Source: Nocardia niwae NBRC 108934 = DSM 45340 | Lineage (GTDB): Bacteria > Actinomycetota > Actinomycetes > Mycobacteriales > Mycobacteriaceae | Length of the DNA: 64,000 bases | Assembly: GCF_001613465.1 (NCBI RefSeq) | Contig: NZ_BDCK01000028.1 | Location: 45,514-109,513 of the forward strand | Direction: 5' to 3' | Part shown: positions 27,991-36,844 of the stretch, piece by piece | How positions within the stretch are numbered: position 1 is the first letter of the stretch | Layout: the number at the start of each line of letters is the position of its first letter | Position numbers and translations under genes: made by a program | Notes under the pieces: model-generated | Seen by the model: only the letters and a program-made list of their open reading frames with translations | Database searches by the model: none | What the model was told of the DNA's origin: nothing

Positions 27991-28011
27991 AACATGACTC
28001 CGCCTCATGTT
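27991..28011. promoter_or_regulatory. Operator-like inverted repeat, fas upstream
   Basis: AACATGA - CTCCGCC - TCATGTT, perfect 7-bp arms over 21 bases. A near copy lies 58 bases away. Likely binding site of a dimeric regulator of fas, for example the TetR-type FasR known in M. tuberculosis; the identity is inferred. Confidence 0.6.
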
Positions 28012-28048
28012 TGAACTCGCTGGTCCATCGGGTTACCAACGCGTACGA

Positions 28049-28069
28049 AACATGAGCGCCCCTCATGTT
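28049..28069. promoter_or_regulatory. Second operator-like inverted repeat, fas upstream
   Basis: AACATGAG - CGCCC - CTCATGTT, perfect 8-bp arms over 21 bases, the same half-site as the repeat at 27991-28011. It also sits just upstream of the -10 that probably serves tRNA-Leu. Confidence 0.6.
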
Positions 28070-28086
28070 GGCCTTGTCTAAATCGT

Positions 28087-28092
28087 TATAAT
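28087..28092 (+). promoter_or_regulatory. Consensus -10 (TATAAT), probably tRNA-Leu
   Basis: A perfect TATAAT on the plus strand about 90 bases before tRNA-Leu. The surrounding ATTATAA is nearly symmetric, so a fas promoter on the minus strand could use the same bases. No clear -35 was found. Confidence 0.45.
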
Positions 28093-28183
28093 CCCAGGTA
28101 AGGTTACTGACGAGTACGCCACACCCTCCCAATGCTTCGTAATGGGCGAAACGCCCGGTAGAGTTTGGACGGTCGTACCATCA

Positions 28184-28265
28184 AGCGCGAGTGGCGAAAT
28201 TGGCAGACGCGCCAGATTTAGGTTCTGGTGTCCACGGACGTAGGGGTTCAAGTCCCCTCTCGCGC
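28184..28265 (+). tRNA. tRNA-Leu (TAG)
   Basis: Acceptor GCGCGAG (28184-28190) pairs with CTCGCGC (28258-28264). The anticodon stem CCAGA/TCTGG encloses loop TTTAGGT with anticodon TAG at 28218-28220. A long variable arm follows, as expected for class II tRNA-Leu. CCA is not encoded, unlike the other two tRNAs here. Confidence 0.95.
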
Positions 28266-29005
28266 ACAAGTTCCCGTCAGTCGTGACACTTTCCCGAGCT
28301 TCGTGTCGGAGTGCGCTCGCACACACGGAGGCCACCAGTCAAAACACGCTCTGACCTGCACCGATTCCTGGAACATCTGCCAGATCGCGACACGTCTGCC
28401 GCCTGCGAAAAGTTTGCTGGCAGGGGCGGTCGGTGGTGATCGCGCCGGTCATCCCGCCGCAGTCGCCGTTGCAGGAAATCATTTACGGACCGCAGGTCAC
28501 GAACCGCGTGGTCCGTCCCGCCAGCGGTGATGTCCTCTACGGCTCTGCACCGTCGGCGACGGAGGCCGCGTCCTCGGCAAGATCAGCTCGCCGCCCTCGA
28601 CTGGCGGCCGGGCACCCGCCTCGGAACCGACTCGGCTCGATGCCGGAGTGCTGCCCGCTCGAAAGTCACCGGACGGTCACGCCGTCATCGCCACAGGTGG
28701 GTAGCGTTGCAGCGCTGCAAGTTCCGATTTGCATGCCCGCGGGCGCCGAGGTGTGGCCGAACTCGGCTCACGACGTGGAGGCTGCGGACGCGGCGGTGAT
28801 TCCGCGCTGGCGCATCGTCCGGTCGGCGGAGCTGGCCGCACCCGGCTGATAGGTCACCAGCAGTGCGCCGACGTCGGCGCGCGGACATCTGTCGTGCACT
28901 GCGTCGAGGACATCACTGACCGAAACCACTGCGTCGGGCACCGTGTCAGTGGGCGTGTCAGGCAGGTGTCAGCCCGATATCAGCCGGACCGGCCACAGTG
29001 CTCTT
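28266..29005. other. Gene-free stretch after tRNA-Leu
   Basis: No ORF of about 740 bases looks coding; the longest (28433-28849, plus) has no conserved features and an unlikely composition. Near the end GTGTCAG occurs three times at 28943, 28955 and 28966, that is 12 and 11 bases apart on one DNA face, a pattern used by OmpR-type regulators. Possibly a decayed region next to the tRNA. Confidence 0.4.
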
Positions 29006-29818
29006 ATGAACAGCGCAGCGAACATGAGCAGCACCGTGAACGATTCGGCTTGGGCCGGTATGGTTCCGGTCGACGACACGGCGCTGGCCGTGACAGACAC
29101 CGGCGGCACCGGCCGCCCCATCGTCTACCTCAACGGCGCCTATGCCGATCAGTCGCACTGGCGGCGCGTGATCGCCGAACTCGGCAATGGCTACCGGCAC
29201 ATCACCTTCGACGAGCGGGCTCGCGGCAAGTCGAAGCAGTCGGTGGACTACTCCTTCGAGGCGTGCTTGCGTGATGTCGATGCCGTCCTCGCGGCGCGTG
29301 GGGTGGCGCAACCGATTCTCGTGGGCTGGTCCTACGGGGCGGCGACCGCCGTGCACTGGGCCGATCGGAATCCGGGCCGCGTCGCGGGGGTGGTGTGTGT
29401 GGACGGCGCGATGCCGTACGGCTTGACCGGGGAGGAGGGTCGCGCGCGTATCCGGAAGCTGTTCCGCCGGATGCGGTTCGCGCTGCCGCTGGTGCGCCCG
29501 TTCGGTTTGGCCGCGCGAATGAGCGCCGACGAGCACGCCGAGGTCAACATCGAGGTCAACGAAATCAACGCCGCTATCGCGCCGGTTCTGGACCGCGTGA
29601 GCTGCCCGGTGCGGTACGTCCTGGCCACGGGCGCCAATCTCGGCGGAGGTCGGGAGGAGATGGAGCAGGTGCGGGCCTCTCTCGATCCGGTGCTCGCCCG
29701 CAACCCGAACATCCAGGTGAGTGCGAAGGTCGCGAGCAACCACTCCCACATCCTGCGAAAGGACTTCCGAGCCGTCGCCGAGACCGTCCGGAAAACCGCA
29801 GCGCCCCGCGCCAGATGA
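29006..29818 (+). CDS. Alpha/beta hydrolase
   Basis: 270 residues (ATG at 29006; Met at 29024 is an alternative). Alpha/beta-hydrolase fold with GRPIVYLNGAYADQSHWR before the oxyanion region, DERARGKS, nucleophile elbow GWSYGA (Ser) and a C-terminal NHSHILRKD containing the catalytic His. The acid residue is probably the Asp in VCVDGAMPY or a later one. Substrate unknown; similar proteins are annotated as esterases or haloperoxidase-like hydrolases. Cytoplasmic, no signal peptide. Three phased GTGTCAG repeats lie 34-63 bases upstream. Confidence 0.8.
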   Translation: MNSAANMSSTVNDSAWAGMVPVDDTALAVTDTGGTGRPIVYLNGAYADQSHWRRVIAELGNGYRHITFDERARGKSKQSVDYSFEACLRDVDAVLAARGVAQPILVGWSYGAATAVHWADRNPGRVAGVVCVDGAMPYGLTGEEGRARIRKLFRRMRFALPLVRPFGLAARMSADEHAEVNIEVNEINAAIAPVLDRVSCPVRYVLATGANLGGGREEMEQVRASLDPVLARNPNIQVSAKVASNHSHILRKDFRAVAETVRKTAAPRAR

Positions 29819-29967
29819 CGGACGAGCTCGATCCCCGATGCCGGTCAGCGGCACGCGCCGCCGCTGACCGCATAGCCCGAGGGAATCGGGAACGCGGATT
29901 TCATTGCGCCCGAGAAGGGAGGCGGGTGGCGCAGCCATGCGACGGCGGCCGCGGGTCACCCGACTGA

Positions 29968-30717
29968 TCAGGATGAACGGGAGGCCCTGTCGTTGTGACC
30001 GCGCCCGTCGATGTCGATGCTCATCGACGAAGTTCGAAGAAAATCCACCACCAACGCGTGCGTCATCATCGGTGCGGGATGCAGGGCGATATCCAGGTAG
30101 TTCAAGGCGGTTGCCAGCTTCGATCCGTCGTACAACATGGCGGGATCCCGACCCGCAGCGGCCCACATGGCCGCATCCACCGCCGTCTGACCACAGACCA
30201 GCAGCGACACCAGGTCCGCGTTCGCGGCTCCGTCGACCAACGCGAGTGAACGGGATCTCCGGCCGCGCGGAACCGCTGCGGACGCTCTGCGTTCCTCGCC
30301 CGACTTCGTCGACGCCGGTAGGGAATGGATATTTCCTTCGACTCTCGCTCGAGTAAGTTGCCGGTTCACGTGTGTCCAGAACTCACGCCATGACCGAATG
30401 TCGACCAGCCGGTGATCCACCGGCACCTTCCGCCGGCGAACGCGATCGAACAGAACCGTGAGAACCGGTTGCAGGACTTCGAAATTGGCGGGAACGTTTT
30501 TTCCCGACTTCCAATCGCTGATACGCTGCGCCGATACGGAGAAAACCCGACCCGAATGCGTGGCTTCATCGGCCCTGTGGCACGCCCAGGTGGCGAGCAT
30601 GCGAAGCGATGGGCTGCCCGCCGCCACATAGAGAGCCGTGAGTCTCTTCGCGAACTCACTCCGATGAAATGACGCGCCGTTATCGCCAGTTGCCGGACTC
30701 ATCCCAACCCCGTTCAT
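29968..30717 (-). CDS. Helix-turn-helix protein of the nSTAND-regulator N-terminal type
   Basis: 249 residues from the ATG at 30717 (Met at 30702 is equally possible; a longer frame to 30885 has no support). The segment EFAKRLTALYVAAGSPSLRMLATWAC, then VSAQRISDWKSGKNVPANFEVLQPVLTVLFDRVRRR, is the divergent HTH that usually heads large actinobacterial nSTAND ATPase regulators. Here the ATPase is missing and only about 130 residues of unassigned sequence follow (DLVSLLVCGQTAVDAAMWAAAG ... SKLATALNYLDIALHP). Base composition is lower in GC than the neighbours. It could be a short relative or a remnant. Confidence 0.6.
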   Translation of the reverse strand: MNGVGMSPATGDNGASFHRSEFAKRLTALYVAAGSPSLRMLATWACHRADEATHSGRVFSVSAQRISDWKSGKNVPANFEVLQPVLTVLFDRVRRRKVPVDHRLVDIRSWREFWTHVNRQLTRARVEGNIHSLPASTKSGEERRASAAVPRGRRSRSLALVDGAANADLVSLLVCGQTAVDAAMWAAAGRDPAMLYDGSKLATALNYLDIALHPAPMMTHALVVDFLRTSSMSIDIDGRGHNDRASRSS

Positions 30718-31490
30718 ACAATTGCAGGCAACCTCGCGAGCCCGACTACAGCAGGCTCGGTCAGCTCCCGTGAAGATATGTTCTTTCCGATGTTCCGAAT
30801 AAGGTGTGCCGCCGGACACCGACCGGAATGCGGACCTCTCGACGATTACCTCGTGACCGAGTCGATGCCGAGACCAACGGCTCACCGATCATCCGGTCCG
30901 GCCGTGGTTACCCGAGACAGGACGCACGCCGCTCGATCAATCGGCATCGAAGGCAGAACACCCTCCGGTGACACGGCGGCGTGCGCTTGAAACGAGTCCG
31001 CGAGCGGACTACCGGGTGAGCGTCACCAGGACGCCATATGAGCAGCAGGCAACCGCTGCGTAGAAATTCGAGATCTTATATCGCAGATCATGTTCCCCCC
31101 GGAAGCTCTGGTATTTCGTTGTCGACCGCAGACCTCGAACGAACTCGCTCGACGATGCCTCGCACGCGATGGACTGCGCCCCATTTGCATTGCAATCCCC
31201 CTCGGACGTTGCGATCACTACGGCGGCGTAGACCATATTGCGGTCGACTACATATCGACTGCCTGGCCGCCGGGCACGCGAGTGTGCGCCGATGCCGTCC
31301 GTGGTTGCTCTCGCAACGCACTTCTCAGTGTCTTCGTTGTGCGCTTCAGCGTATCGACGGAGCGTCATTCGAGTCAACAGTTTCGCTGCAGCGCCACAGC
31401 GAGATTGCTTTGGAGGGGGAAGGACGTTGGCGTGCAACGTCGCTCGATGCCATGCTGGTGTGAGGGTCGACGTCCGAGCACAGGAATGTG
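30718..31490. other. Gene-poor, lower-GC stretch
   Basis: About 770 bases with overlapping ORFs in several frames, none with recognisable protein features. GC is visibly lower than in surrounding genes. Possibly the upstream parts of one or both flanking HTH genes, decayed, or acquired DNA. Confidence 0.4.
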
Positions 31491-31808
31491 ATGACGAGCG
31501 GGCGAGACCTGTCCGAATCACATCTGAGTGAGCTGCGGCGCGGCGTGAAGACCGATCCCACCATGCGCACTGTGAGCGCGTTGGCCTGGTTCTTCGGCGT
31601 TCGCGCTGGGTATTTCACCGATCCGGTGGTAGCTGTCGAGGTCGAGCGGGAACTCGACGCCCGGGAGTCCGAGCTACGAGCCGCGCTCGAAGCCGAACGC
31701 TCCGCGCAGCTCGACGTTCTGGAAGCCAGTAAGGAGCTGCAGCGCGAACAGGCCTCGATGATGCGCGCGCTCGCCAAAGCCTTACTCGAGGGCGAAGAAC
31801 GAGGATAA
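31491..31808 (+). CDS. EspR-like XRE regulator, apparently 5'-truncated
   Basis: 105 residues. LSESHLSELRRGVKTDPTMRTVSALAWFFGVRAGYFTD matches the second half of the EspR/XRE-type DNA-binding domain of mycobacteria and nocardiae, followed by a long coiled coil (about 50-100, ELDARESELRAALEAERSAQ). The usual first 35-40 residues with helices 1-2 are absent; a stop codon (31461) closes the frame and other frames upstream do not supply them. So it is either a shortened regulator or a broken gene. The weak ribosome-binding site AGGA (31482) supports the ATG at 31491. Confidence 0.55.
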   Translation: MTSGRDLSESHLSELRRGVKTDPTMRTVSALAWFFGVRAGYFTDPVVAVEVERELDARESELRAALEAERSAQLDVLEASKELQREQASMMRALAKALLEGEERG

Positions 31809-31929
31809 GAATTCGAAGGAATCGGAGTCCCGTGCTGATAGAGCCCCGCGCACCCGGATACGGGCGGTTCTTCAGGGTGTGCAGATCATCGCCGACACCT
31901 CGCCGAGTGACCCGAGTTACAGTTAAATC

Positions 31930-31942
31930 TGGAATGATTCCA
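31930..31942. promoter_or_regulatory. Short palindrome upstream of dps
   Basis: TGGAAT-G-ATTCCA, perfect, 50 bases before the dps start. Resembles Fur-type or peroxide-sensor operators in shape; the regulator is not known. Confidence 0.4.
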
Positions 31943-31991
31943 ATCTAGGTCGCGGTTGTTCCCAGCGAAGGATCCGGAAAGGAGTGCAACC

Positions 31992-32504
31992 ATGACCGCA
32001 GCACCTCAGGCCCAGCAGCAGACCAATCGTCGTCTCGCCGACGATGTCCGAAATTTCACCGGCTCGCCTCGGCTGGCCGCCGACCTGCAGCGCGTGCTCG
32101 TCGATCTCATCGAACTGCACCTGCAAGGCAAGCAGGCGCACTGGAACGTCGTCGGAACCAACTTCCGTGACTTGCATCTGCAGCTCGACGAACTCGTCGA
32201 CGCGGCCCGCGACAGCAGCGACACCATCGCAGAGCGGATGCGCGCGCTCGACCTGGTCCCCGACGGACGGTCCGACACCATCGCCGCGACGACGAGTCTG
32301 CCGCCGTTCCCCGCCCAGGAGGTGCACAGCGCCGACGTCGTCGATTTGATCACGACACGGACCTACGCGGCGATCGATACCATCCGCGCCGTGCACGACG
32401 CCGTGGACGCCGAGGACCCCACCACCAGCGACCAGCTGCACCAGGTCATCGAGTCGCTGGAGAAACTGGCGTGGATGATCAAGTCGGAGAACCGCAAAGT
32501 CTGA
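31992..32504 (+). CDS. dps: Dps-type ferritin
   Basis: 170 residues (ATG at 31992 with ribosome-binding site AAAGGAG). DNA-protection ferritin forming a 12-mer that oxidises and stores iron, consuming peroxide. The ferroxidase signature KQAHWNVVGTNFRDLHLQLDELVD supplies His50, His62 and Asp66. The basic, Gln-rich N-terminus could touch DNA. Length and motifs are complete. A palindrome in the promoter region may confer iron or oxidative-stress control. Confidence 0.92.
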   Translation: MTAAPQAQQQTNRRLADDVRNFTGSPRLAADLQRVLVDLIELHLQGKQAHWNVVGTNFRDLHLQLDELVDAARDSSDTIAERMRALDLVPDGRSDTIAATTSLPPFPAQEVHSADVVDLITTRTYAAIDTIRAVHDAVDAEDPTTSDQLHQVIESLEKLAWMIKSENRKV

Positions 32505-32574
32505 GCGCCGGTCACGCACCGCCCCGGCGCCGCAGCCCGGCCAGGGGACGCATTTCGCGAATCCGCAGCGAATC

Positions 32575-33786
32575 TCATGATTTGCGCGGCTGACCCTCCT
32601 CCAGCGCTTTCACGGCGTCGAGGTCCAGTACCGCGTTGGCGGTGCGCTCGATGATGCCGAGGCTGATCTCGTCCGGTTGGTATTTCGGCTGGATGGCGCT
32701 GTGGCCGATGGTCGCCAACCAGATGAAGTACGGGTACAGCGCCTGCTGGCGGTAGGCCAGCCACGCCGCGTCGAAATCGGGCGCCGGTGCGCCGCAGGCC
32801 GCGAGGCGGTCGAGATAGACGGCCAGCAGTTCGCGCTCCCACGCTCGCCGGTCGTGCACGGCGAGACCCGAGCCGACCACATAGGCGACGTCATAGGCCC
32901 AGCTTCCCCGCAGAACGACCTGCCAGTCGGTGAATCCCATCCGCCCGCTGGAGGTCATGTAGGTGTTGCCTATGTGACTGTCGCCGTGCAAGAACGTCTG
33001 CGCACCGGCGCCCGCGATCTCCAGAGATCGTTGCAGTGCGCGATACAGCCGGTCGTGGTCGCCCGCCAGGGCTTCCGGTAACACCGCCGCTGCCCGCCGA
33101 GCGCCGACTCGTGCGCGTTTCGACATGCCGATCAACCGGTCGAGATGTGCGAAATGCGCCTGCGGCGGCTTCAGCCACCGATGCTGCTCCAGTTCGGCAT
33201 CGTTCCAGTACCGGGCGTGCCAGGTCGCCATCGTGCACAACAGATCGGCCATCTGAGCATGGTCGATCGGTGTCCGGGGCGTGCAGAACAGCGCGCCTTT
33301 GGTGCTGTCGATGTCTTCGAGCAACGAGATCGACCGGCCCGACCGATAGTCGACGGCGCTGTGGTAGCCGCGAGGCGCTTCGATGTCCAAGGCCGGCCGT
33401 AAGTGCGTGAAGAATCCCGGCTCGCCGCCGATGATTCCGGCCAGGTCCAAGGTGAGGCGCTGTTTGAAGTCGGCGGTCGTCTTGGCGAACAGCTGCTCCG
33501 GCAGATTCGCCGCGCGGCCCGCGGCGTTGTATTCCACACCGAGCTTCCAGCGGGTGGACGTGCCCGCACTCCGGTCGCGGGTCTCGAACGATTCGACTTC
33601 CGCGCCGGGGTGGCCCGCGCACAACACGGCGGTCAGCCATTCGACCGTCACCTCACGGGCCGTCACCGGGATGTCGCTCGCACTCCGGGCCCGACGCCGC
33701 GTCAGCGTTTCCTTGGTGACGTGACCACCTATGCGGGCGATTCCCCGCAGGATCTCCGATACGGGGGTGGAAGCTCTGGACGACAA
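32575..33786 (-). CDS. APH-family phosphotransferase-like protein
   Basis: 403 residues. A kinase fold of the aminoglycoside/choline phosphotransferase superfamily: catalytic loop FLHGDSHIGNTYM and metal-binding GFTDWQVVLRGSWAYDVAYVVG. The N-terminal lobe has FETRDRSAGTSTRWKLGVEY. Members phosphorylate antibiotics, choline, sugars or other small molecules; this one resembles the uncharacterised group more than classical resistance enzymes, so no drug phenotype should be assumed. Divergent from the LuxR-family ATPase. Confidence 0.8.
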   Translation of the reverse strand: MSSRASTPVSEILRGIARIGGHVTKETLTRRRARSASDIPVTAREVTVEWLTAVLCAGHPGAEVESFETRDRSAGTSTRWKLGVEYNAAGRAANLPEQLFAKTTADFKQRLTLDLAGIIGGEPGFFTHLRPALDIEAPRGYHSAVDYRSGRSISLLEDIDSTKGALFCTPRTPIDHAQMADLLCTMATWHARYWNDAELEQHRWLKPPQAHFAHLDRLIGMSKRARVGARRAAAVLPEALAGDHDRLYRALQRSLEIAGAGAQTFLHGDSHIGNTYMTSSGRMGFTDWQVVLRGSWAYDVAYVVGSGLAVHDRRAWERELLAVYLDRLAACGAPAPDFDAAWLAYRQQALYPYFIWLATIGHSAIQPKYQPDEISLGIIERTANAVLDLDAVKALEEGQPRKS

Positions 33787-33954
33787 CGCGCATCTCCTCT
33801 GCTCGGTAATTCGACTGCTGCGCCCGCCCGAGCGTCATCGGGCACCTCCTCCGGGACGGTATGGCAGCTCGGGGCCGGGAACATCCGTCGAATCGGAAAG
33901 AAATATCCGTACGGTCTGCCTCGAGCTGCCCCGGTCGCGGCCGCCGCAGGTGCC

Positions 33955-33960
33955 TAAGCT
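33955..33960 (+). promoter_or_regulatory. -10 element of leaderless LuxR/LAL gene
   Basis: TAAGCT, seven bases, then the ATG at 33968. It settles the start 237 bases inside the maximal ORF, which overlaps the divergent gene. Confidence 0.55.
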
Positions 33961-33967
33961 CACCCCC

Positions 33968-36781
33968 ATGAAGAAGGTCCCCGCTACGGTCTTGCTCGGT
34001 CGGGACGCCGAGCTCGAACACCTGGCGGCGCTGGCCCGCCGAGTCGCCGCGGGACAGGGCGCGGTGGCGCTCGTAGAGGGCGAGCCCGGCATCGGGAAGA
34101 CGGCGCTGCTCGAGGCAGCCGCTACCGGTTTCGCGGAAGCGGGCCTGCACGTGCGTACCGGCGCCGCCAGGGAACTGCAGCGCGACGTGCCGTTCGCCGC
34201 GGTGTCCTCCTGGCTGGCCGTCGACGGCGCCGCGCCCCGCGGCGGTCCGGATCCGAGCCGCCCGCTGCGGCACAGCGCGGATCGCGCGGGCGACGCCGCG
34301 GCGACCCACGAGTTCGCCGTCACCGAGGCGATTTTGGAACGCGTCGACGCTTGGTGCGCCGGCGCTCCGGTGGCGCTGATCGTGGACGACATCCATTGGG
34401 CGGACCCGTCGAGCCTGTCGGTACTGCGGCGGCTCTGTGCCCTCGTCGACGCGCAACCGCTACTGGTGGTGCTCGCGAGCCGCCCGCTGCCCACGGACCC
34501 GGCGTTCGCCGCACTGTCGGCCGAACTCGTGGAACGGCAGGCCCCGACGATCCGGCTCGGTGCGCTGACCGGCCCGGCCGCGGCGGGGCTCGTGCGGCAC
34601 CTGGTCGGCGCTCCCCCGGGCCCGGGACTGCTGCGAATGGTGGCGGGTGCTCGCGGAAATCCGTTGCACATCACCGAACTGGTGGCCGCATTGCTGCGTG
34701 CACGGGCGATCGGGGTGATCGCCGAAATCGCCGCTCCGGCAGTGCCGGACGCCGGCCAACCGCCGTCCGCCTCGCTGTCGGAGGCGATCACCCAGCGGCT
34801 GGAACTGCTTTCGGGTCCCACGCGGGACGTGCTGCCGATGGCCGCTGCCCTGGGACCCGTCCTCAATGTCGGGGAACTGGCGGCGGTGCTGGACATCCCG
34901 CTCCTGGACGTCTGGCGGGCGGTCACCGAGGCGGTGGATGGCGGGCTGCTCATGCGGATGGATTCGGAGCTGGTGTTCCGCCACGACCTCGTGCGCGATG
35001 TGCTGGCCGATCAGTTGCCCGTTTCGTTGCGCTCGGATCTGCTGCGCAGGGCCGGCCAGGTCCTGCAAGCGACCGACGCGCCGATCGAGCGTGTCGCGTA
35101 CTACCTGTCGGCGGGCGGCCACGAACTGGACCGGACGAGCCTCGACTGGCTGCGGGCCGTCGCGGGCAAGCTGATCGTGCGAGCGCCCGAGCTGGCGGTG
35201 CAACTGCTGAGCCGCGCCGCCGCCGCGACCGAACTCGACGGCGCCGTGCGCGACGTGCTGATCCGCTGGCACACCCGGGCACTGCTGTGGAACGGCCGCG
35301 CCGCCGACGCCGAAGACGTGGTGCGCACCGCGCTGCGCGCTCGACCGGACGACCACGATGTGGAACTGACGTGGCTGCTGGTCCAGGTCTGCCAGTCCCA
35401 GGGCCGGTTGGCCGACGCCGTGGCGGTCGCGGAGACGGCGCTGTCCACCATGGATCTGCGCGCCGAGGACGCGGGCCGGCTCCTGGGCATGTGCGGACTG
35501 GACAACTTCTTCCTCGAGCGTTTCGAGGCGGCGGAGCAGGCCGGCCTGCGGGCCGCGTCGATGGGGCAGATCACCGGTAACCCGCTGGCGACCGGATATG
35601 GTCTCATGGCGCTGGGCGCGGTGCGCTACACCCAGGGCTACCTCGACGAGGCGCTGGATCTGAGCACCCGGATTCTCACCGTCTTCGGGGACGGCACCGG
35701 ACCGGACCAGTTCGATCCGTACGTGCTGTACGCGCACTGCCTGATCGAACTCGATCGGCTCGCCGACGCCGAAGCGACACTGCGGACGGCCATCGGGCAC
35801 AACCGCCGGATGCACGGTGTCTACCTGTCGCCCAACTTGCTCGCGAAAGCGCGGCTGTATCTGCTCGACGGTCGCTGGGACGACGCGCTGGCCGAATGCG
35901 CGGCGAGCGTGGAGGCGTCCGATGTCCTCGGGTACGCGCCCGTCGCCCACTGTCTGGCGGCACTCATCGGCATTCACCGCGGCACGTTCGTGCCGGACCC
36001 CGCGGACATTCCCGTGCCGGACGACCGCTTGGGCAGCTCCGGATACGCGCAGCTGCACCCCTGGGTCGAGGCGCTGACGCACGAGGCGCGCGGCCGCCCG
36101 CGGCGAGCGCTGGAACTTCTCGTCGACGCCCATCAGCGGCTGGCCGATGGCCTGACCGCGTCCACCCTGCACTACATCTTCCCGGACATCGCTCGGCTGG
36201 CCGCGGAGGTCGGGGACGACGATGCGGCGCGCACGGTGGTCGCGGGCGCGGACGAACTGCTGGCGCGGCAGCAGACCGCGAGCCGCACCGGAACGGCGCT
36301 GCTCTGCCGAGGTCTGGCGGCAGCCGATCCGGAAACCTTGGCCGCGGCCGCCGACGCGTTCCAGCGGGCCGGGTGGCCCCTGTACGAAGCGCAGACCTAC
36401 GAGAACGCGGCCGTGCTGCTCGCCGCTTCGGGACGAGAGGCAGAGGCCCGCGGCGCGCTGGACACGGCGCTGGGGCTCTACGGTCGCCTGGGCGCGTCGT
36501 GGGACAGTGCCCGCGCGGCCGCGCGCGTGCGCCCGCACGGTATCCGGCTGGGCGTGCGAGGTCCGCGCAACCGACCCAAGACCGGCTGGGCGGCACTGAC
36601 GGAGACGGAGCGCAAGGTCGCCGCGCTGGTGACCGAGGGCTGCTCCAATTCGGATATAGCAGCGCAGATGTTCTTGTCCCGCCGCACGATCCAGTCCCAT
36701 GTGTCCAGCATCCTGACCAAACTCGGCCTACGCTCACGGCGCGAGATCGCCGCCGCCATGCCGCGTTCGGTGCTGCCGTGA
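33968..36781 (+). CDS. LuxR-family ATP-binding regulator (LAL)
   Basis: 937 residues. An N-terminal AAA/STAND ATPase (Walker A GEPGIGKTALL near residue 38, Walker B ALIVDDIHWADPSSL near 138), a long tetratricopeptide-like helical middle, and a C-terminal LuxR HTH (LTETERKVAALVTEGCSNSDIAAQMFLSRRTIQSHVSSILTKLGL, about 877-930). LAL proteins sense an unknown ligand, exchange ADP for ATP and activate transcription, often of degradative or secondary-metabolite genes. No target is evident; the divergent phosphotransferase is one candidate. Confidence 0.92.
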   Translation: MKKVPATVLLGRDAELEHLAALARRVAAGQGAVALVEGEPGIGKTALLEAAATGFAEAGLHVRTGAARELQRDVPFAAVSSWLAVDGAAPRGGPDPSRPLRHSADRAGDAAATHEFAVTEAILERVDAWCAGAPVALIVDDIHWADPSSLSVLRRLCALVDAQPLLVVLASRPLPTDPAFAALSAELVERQAPTIRLGALTGPAAAGLVRHLVGAPPGPGLLRMVAGARGNPLHITELVAALLRARAIGVIAEIAAPAVPDAGQPPSASLSEAITQRLELLSGPTRDVLPMAAALGPVLNVGELAAVLDIPLLDVWRAVTEAVDGGLLMRMDSELVFRHDLVRDVLADQLPVSLRSDLLRRAGQVLQATDAPIERVAYYLSAGGHELDRTSLDWLRAVAGKLIVRAPELAVQLLSRAAAATELDGAVRDVLIRWHTRALLWNGRAADAEDVVRTALRARPDDHDVELTWLLVQVCQSQGRLADAVAVAETALSTMDLRAEDAGRLLGMCGLDNFFLERFEAAEQAGLRAASMGQITGNPLATGYGLMALGAVRYTQGYLDEALDLSTRILTVFGDGTGPDQFDPYVLYAHCLIELDRLADAEATLRTAIGHNRRMHGVYLSPNLLAKARLYLLDGRWDDALAECAASVEASDVLGYAPVAHCLAALIGIHRGTFVPDPADIPVPDDRLGSSGYAQLHPWVEALTHEARGRPRRALELLVDAHQRLADGLTASTLHYIFPDIARLAAEVGDDDAARTVVAGADELLARQQTASRTGTALLCRGLAAADPETLAAAADAFQRAGWPLYEAQTYENAAVLLAASGREAEARGALDTALGLYGRLGASWDSARAAARVRPHGIRLGVRGPRNRPKTGWAALTETERKVAALVTEGCSNSDIAAQMFLSRRTIQSHVSSILTKLGLRSRREIAAAMPRSVLP

Positions 36782-36844
36782 GCGTGGACCGGCCTGCGCT
36801 CACAACGAGGTGGCTTCGCTGGCGTGCCTGCGGCGAGGAGGGCT

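Noticed and set aside
28433..28849. 138-residue ORF after tRNA-Leu
   Set aside because: No domain, odd composition, no good ribosome-binding site, and overlapping ORFs in other frames of similar quality.
31009..31521. ORFs on both strands in the low-GC stretch
   Set aside because: Overlapping frames with no recognisable features; none has both a ribosome-binding site and protein-like composition.
28184..31990. Integrated element at tRNA-Leu
   Set aside because: Position and composition are suggestive, but I found no integrase and no direct repeat of the tRNA 3' end, so an island cannot be claimed.
33731..33967. N-terminal extension of the LuxR/LAL protein
   Set aside because: Overlaps the divergent phosphotransferase and has no family similarity; a -10 seven bases before the ATG at 33968 supports the shorter form.
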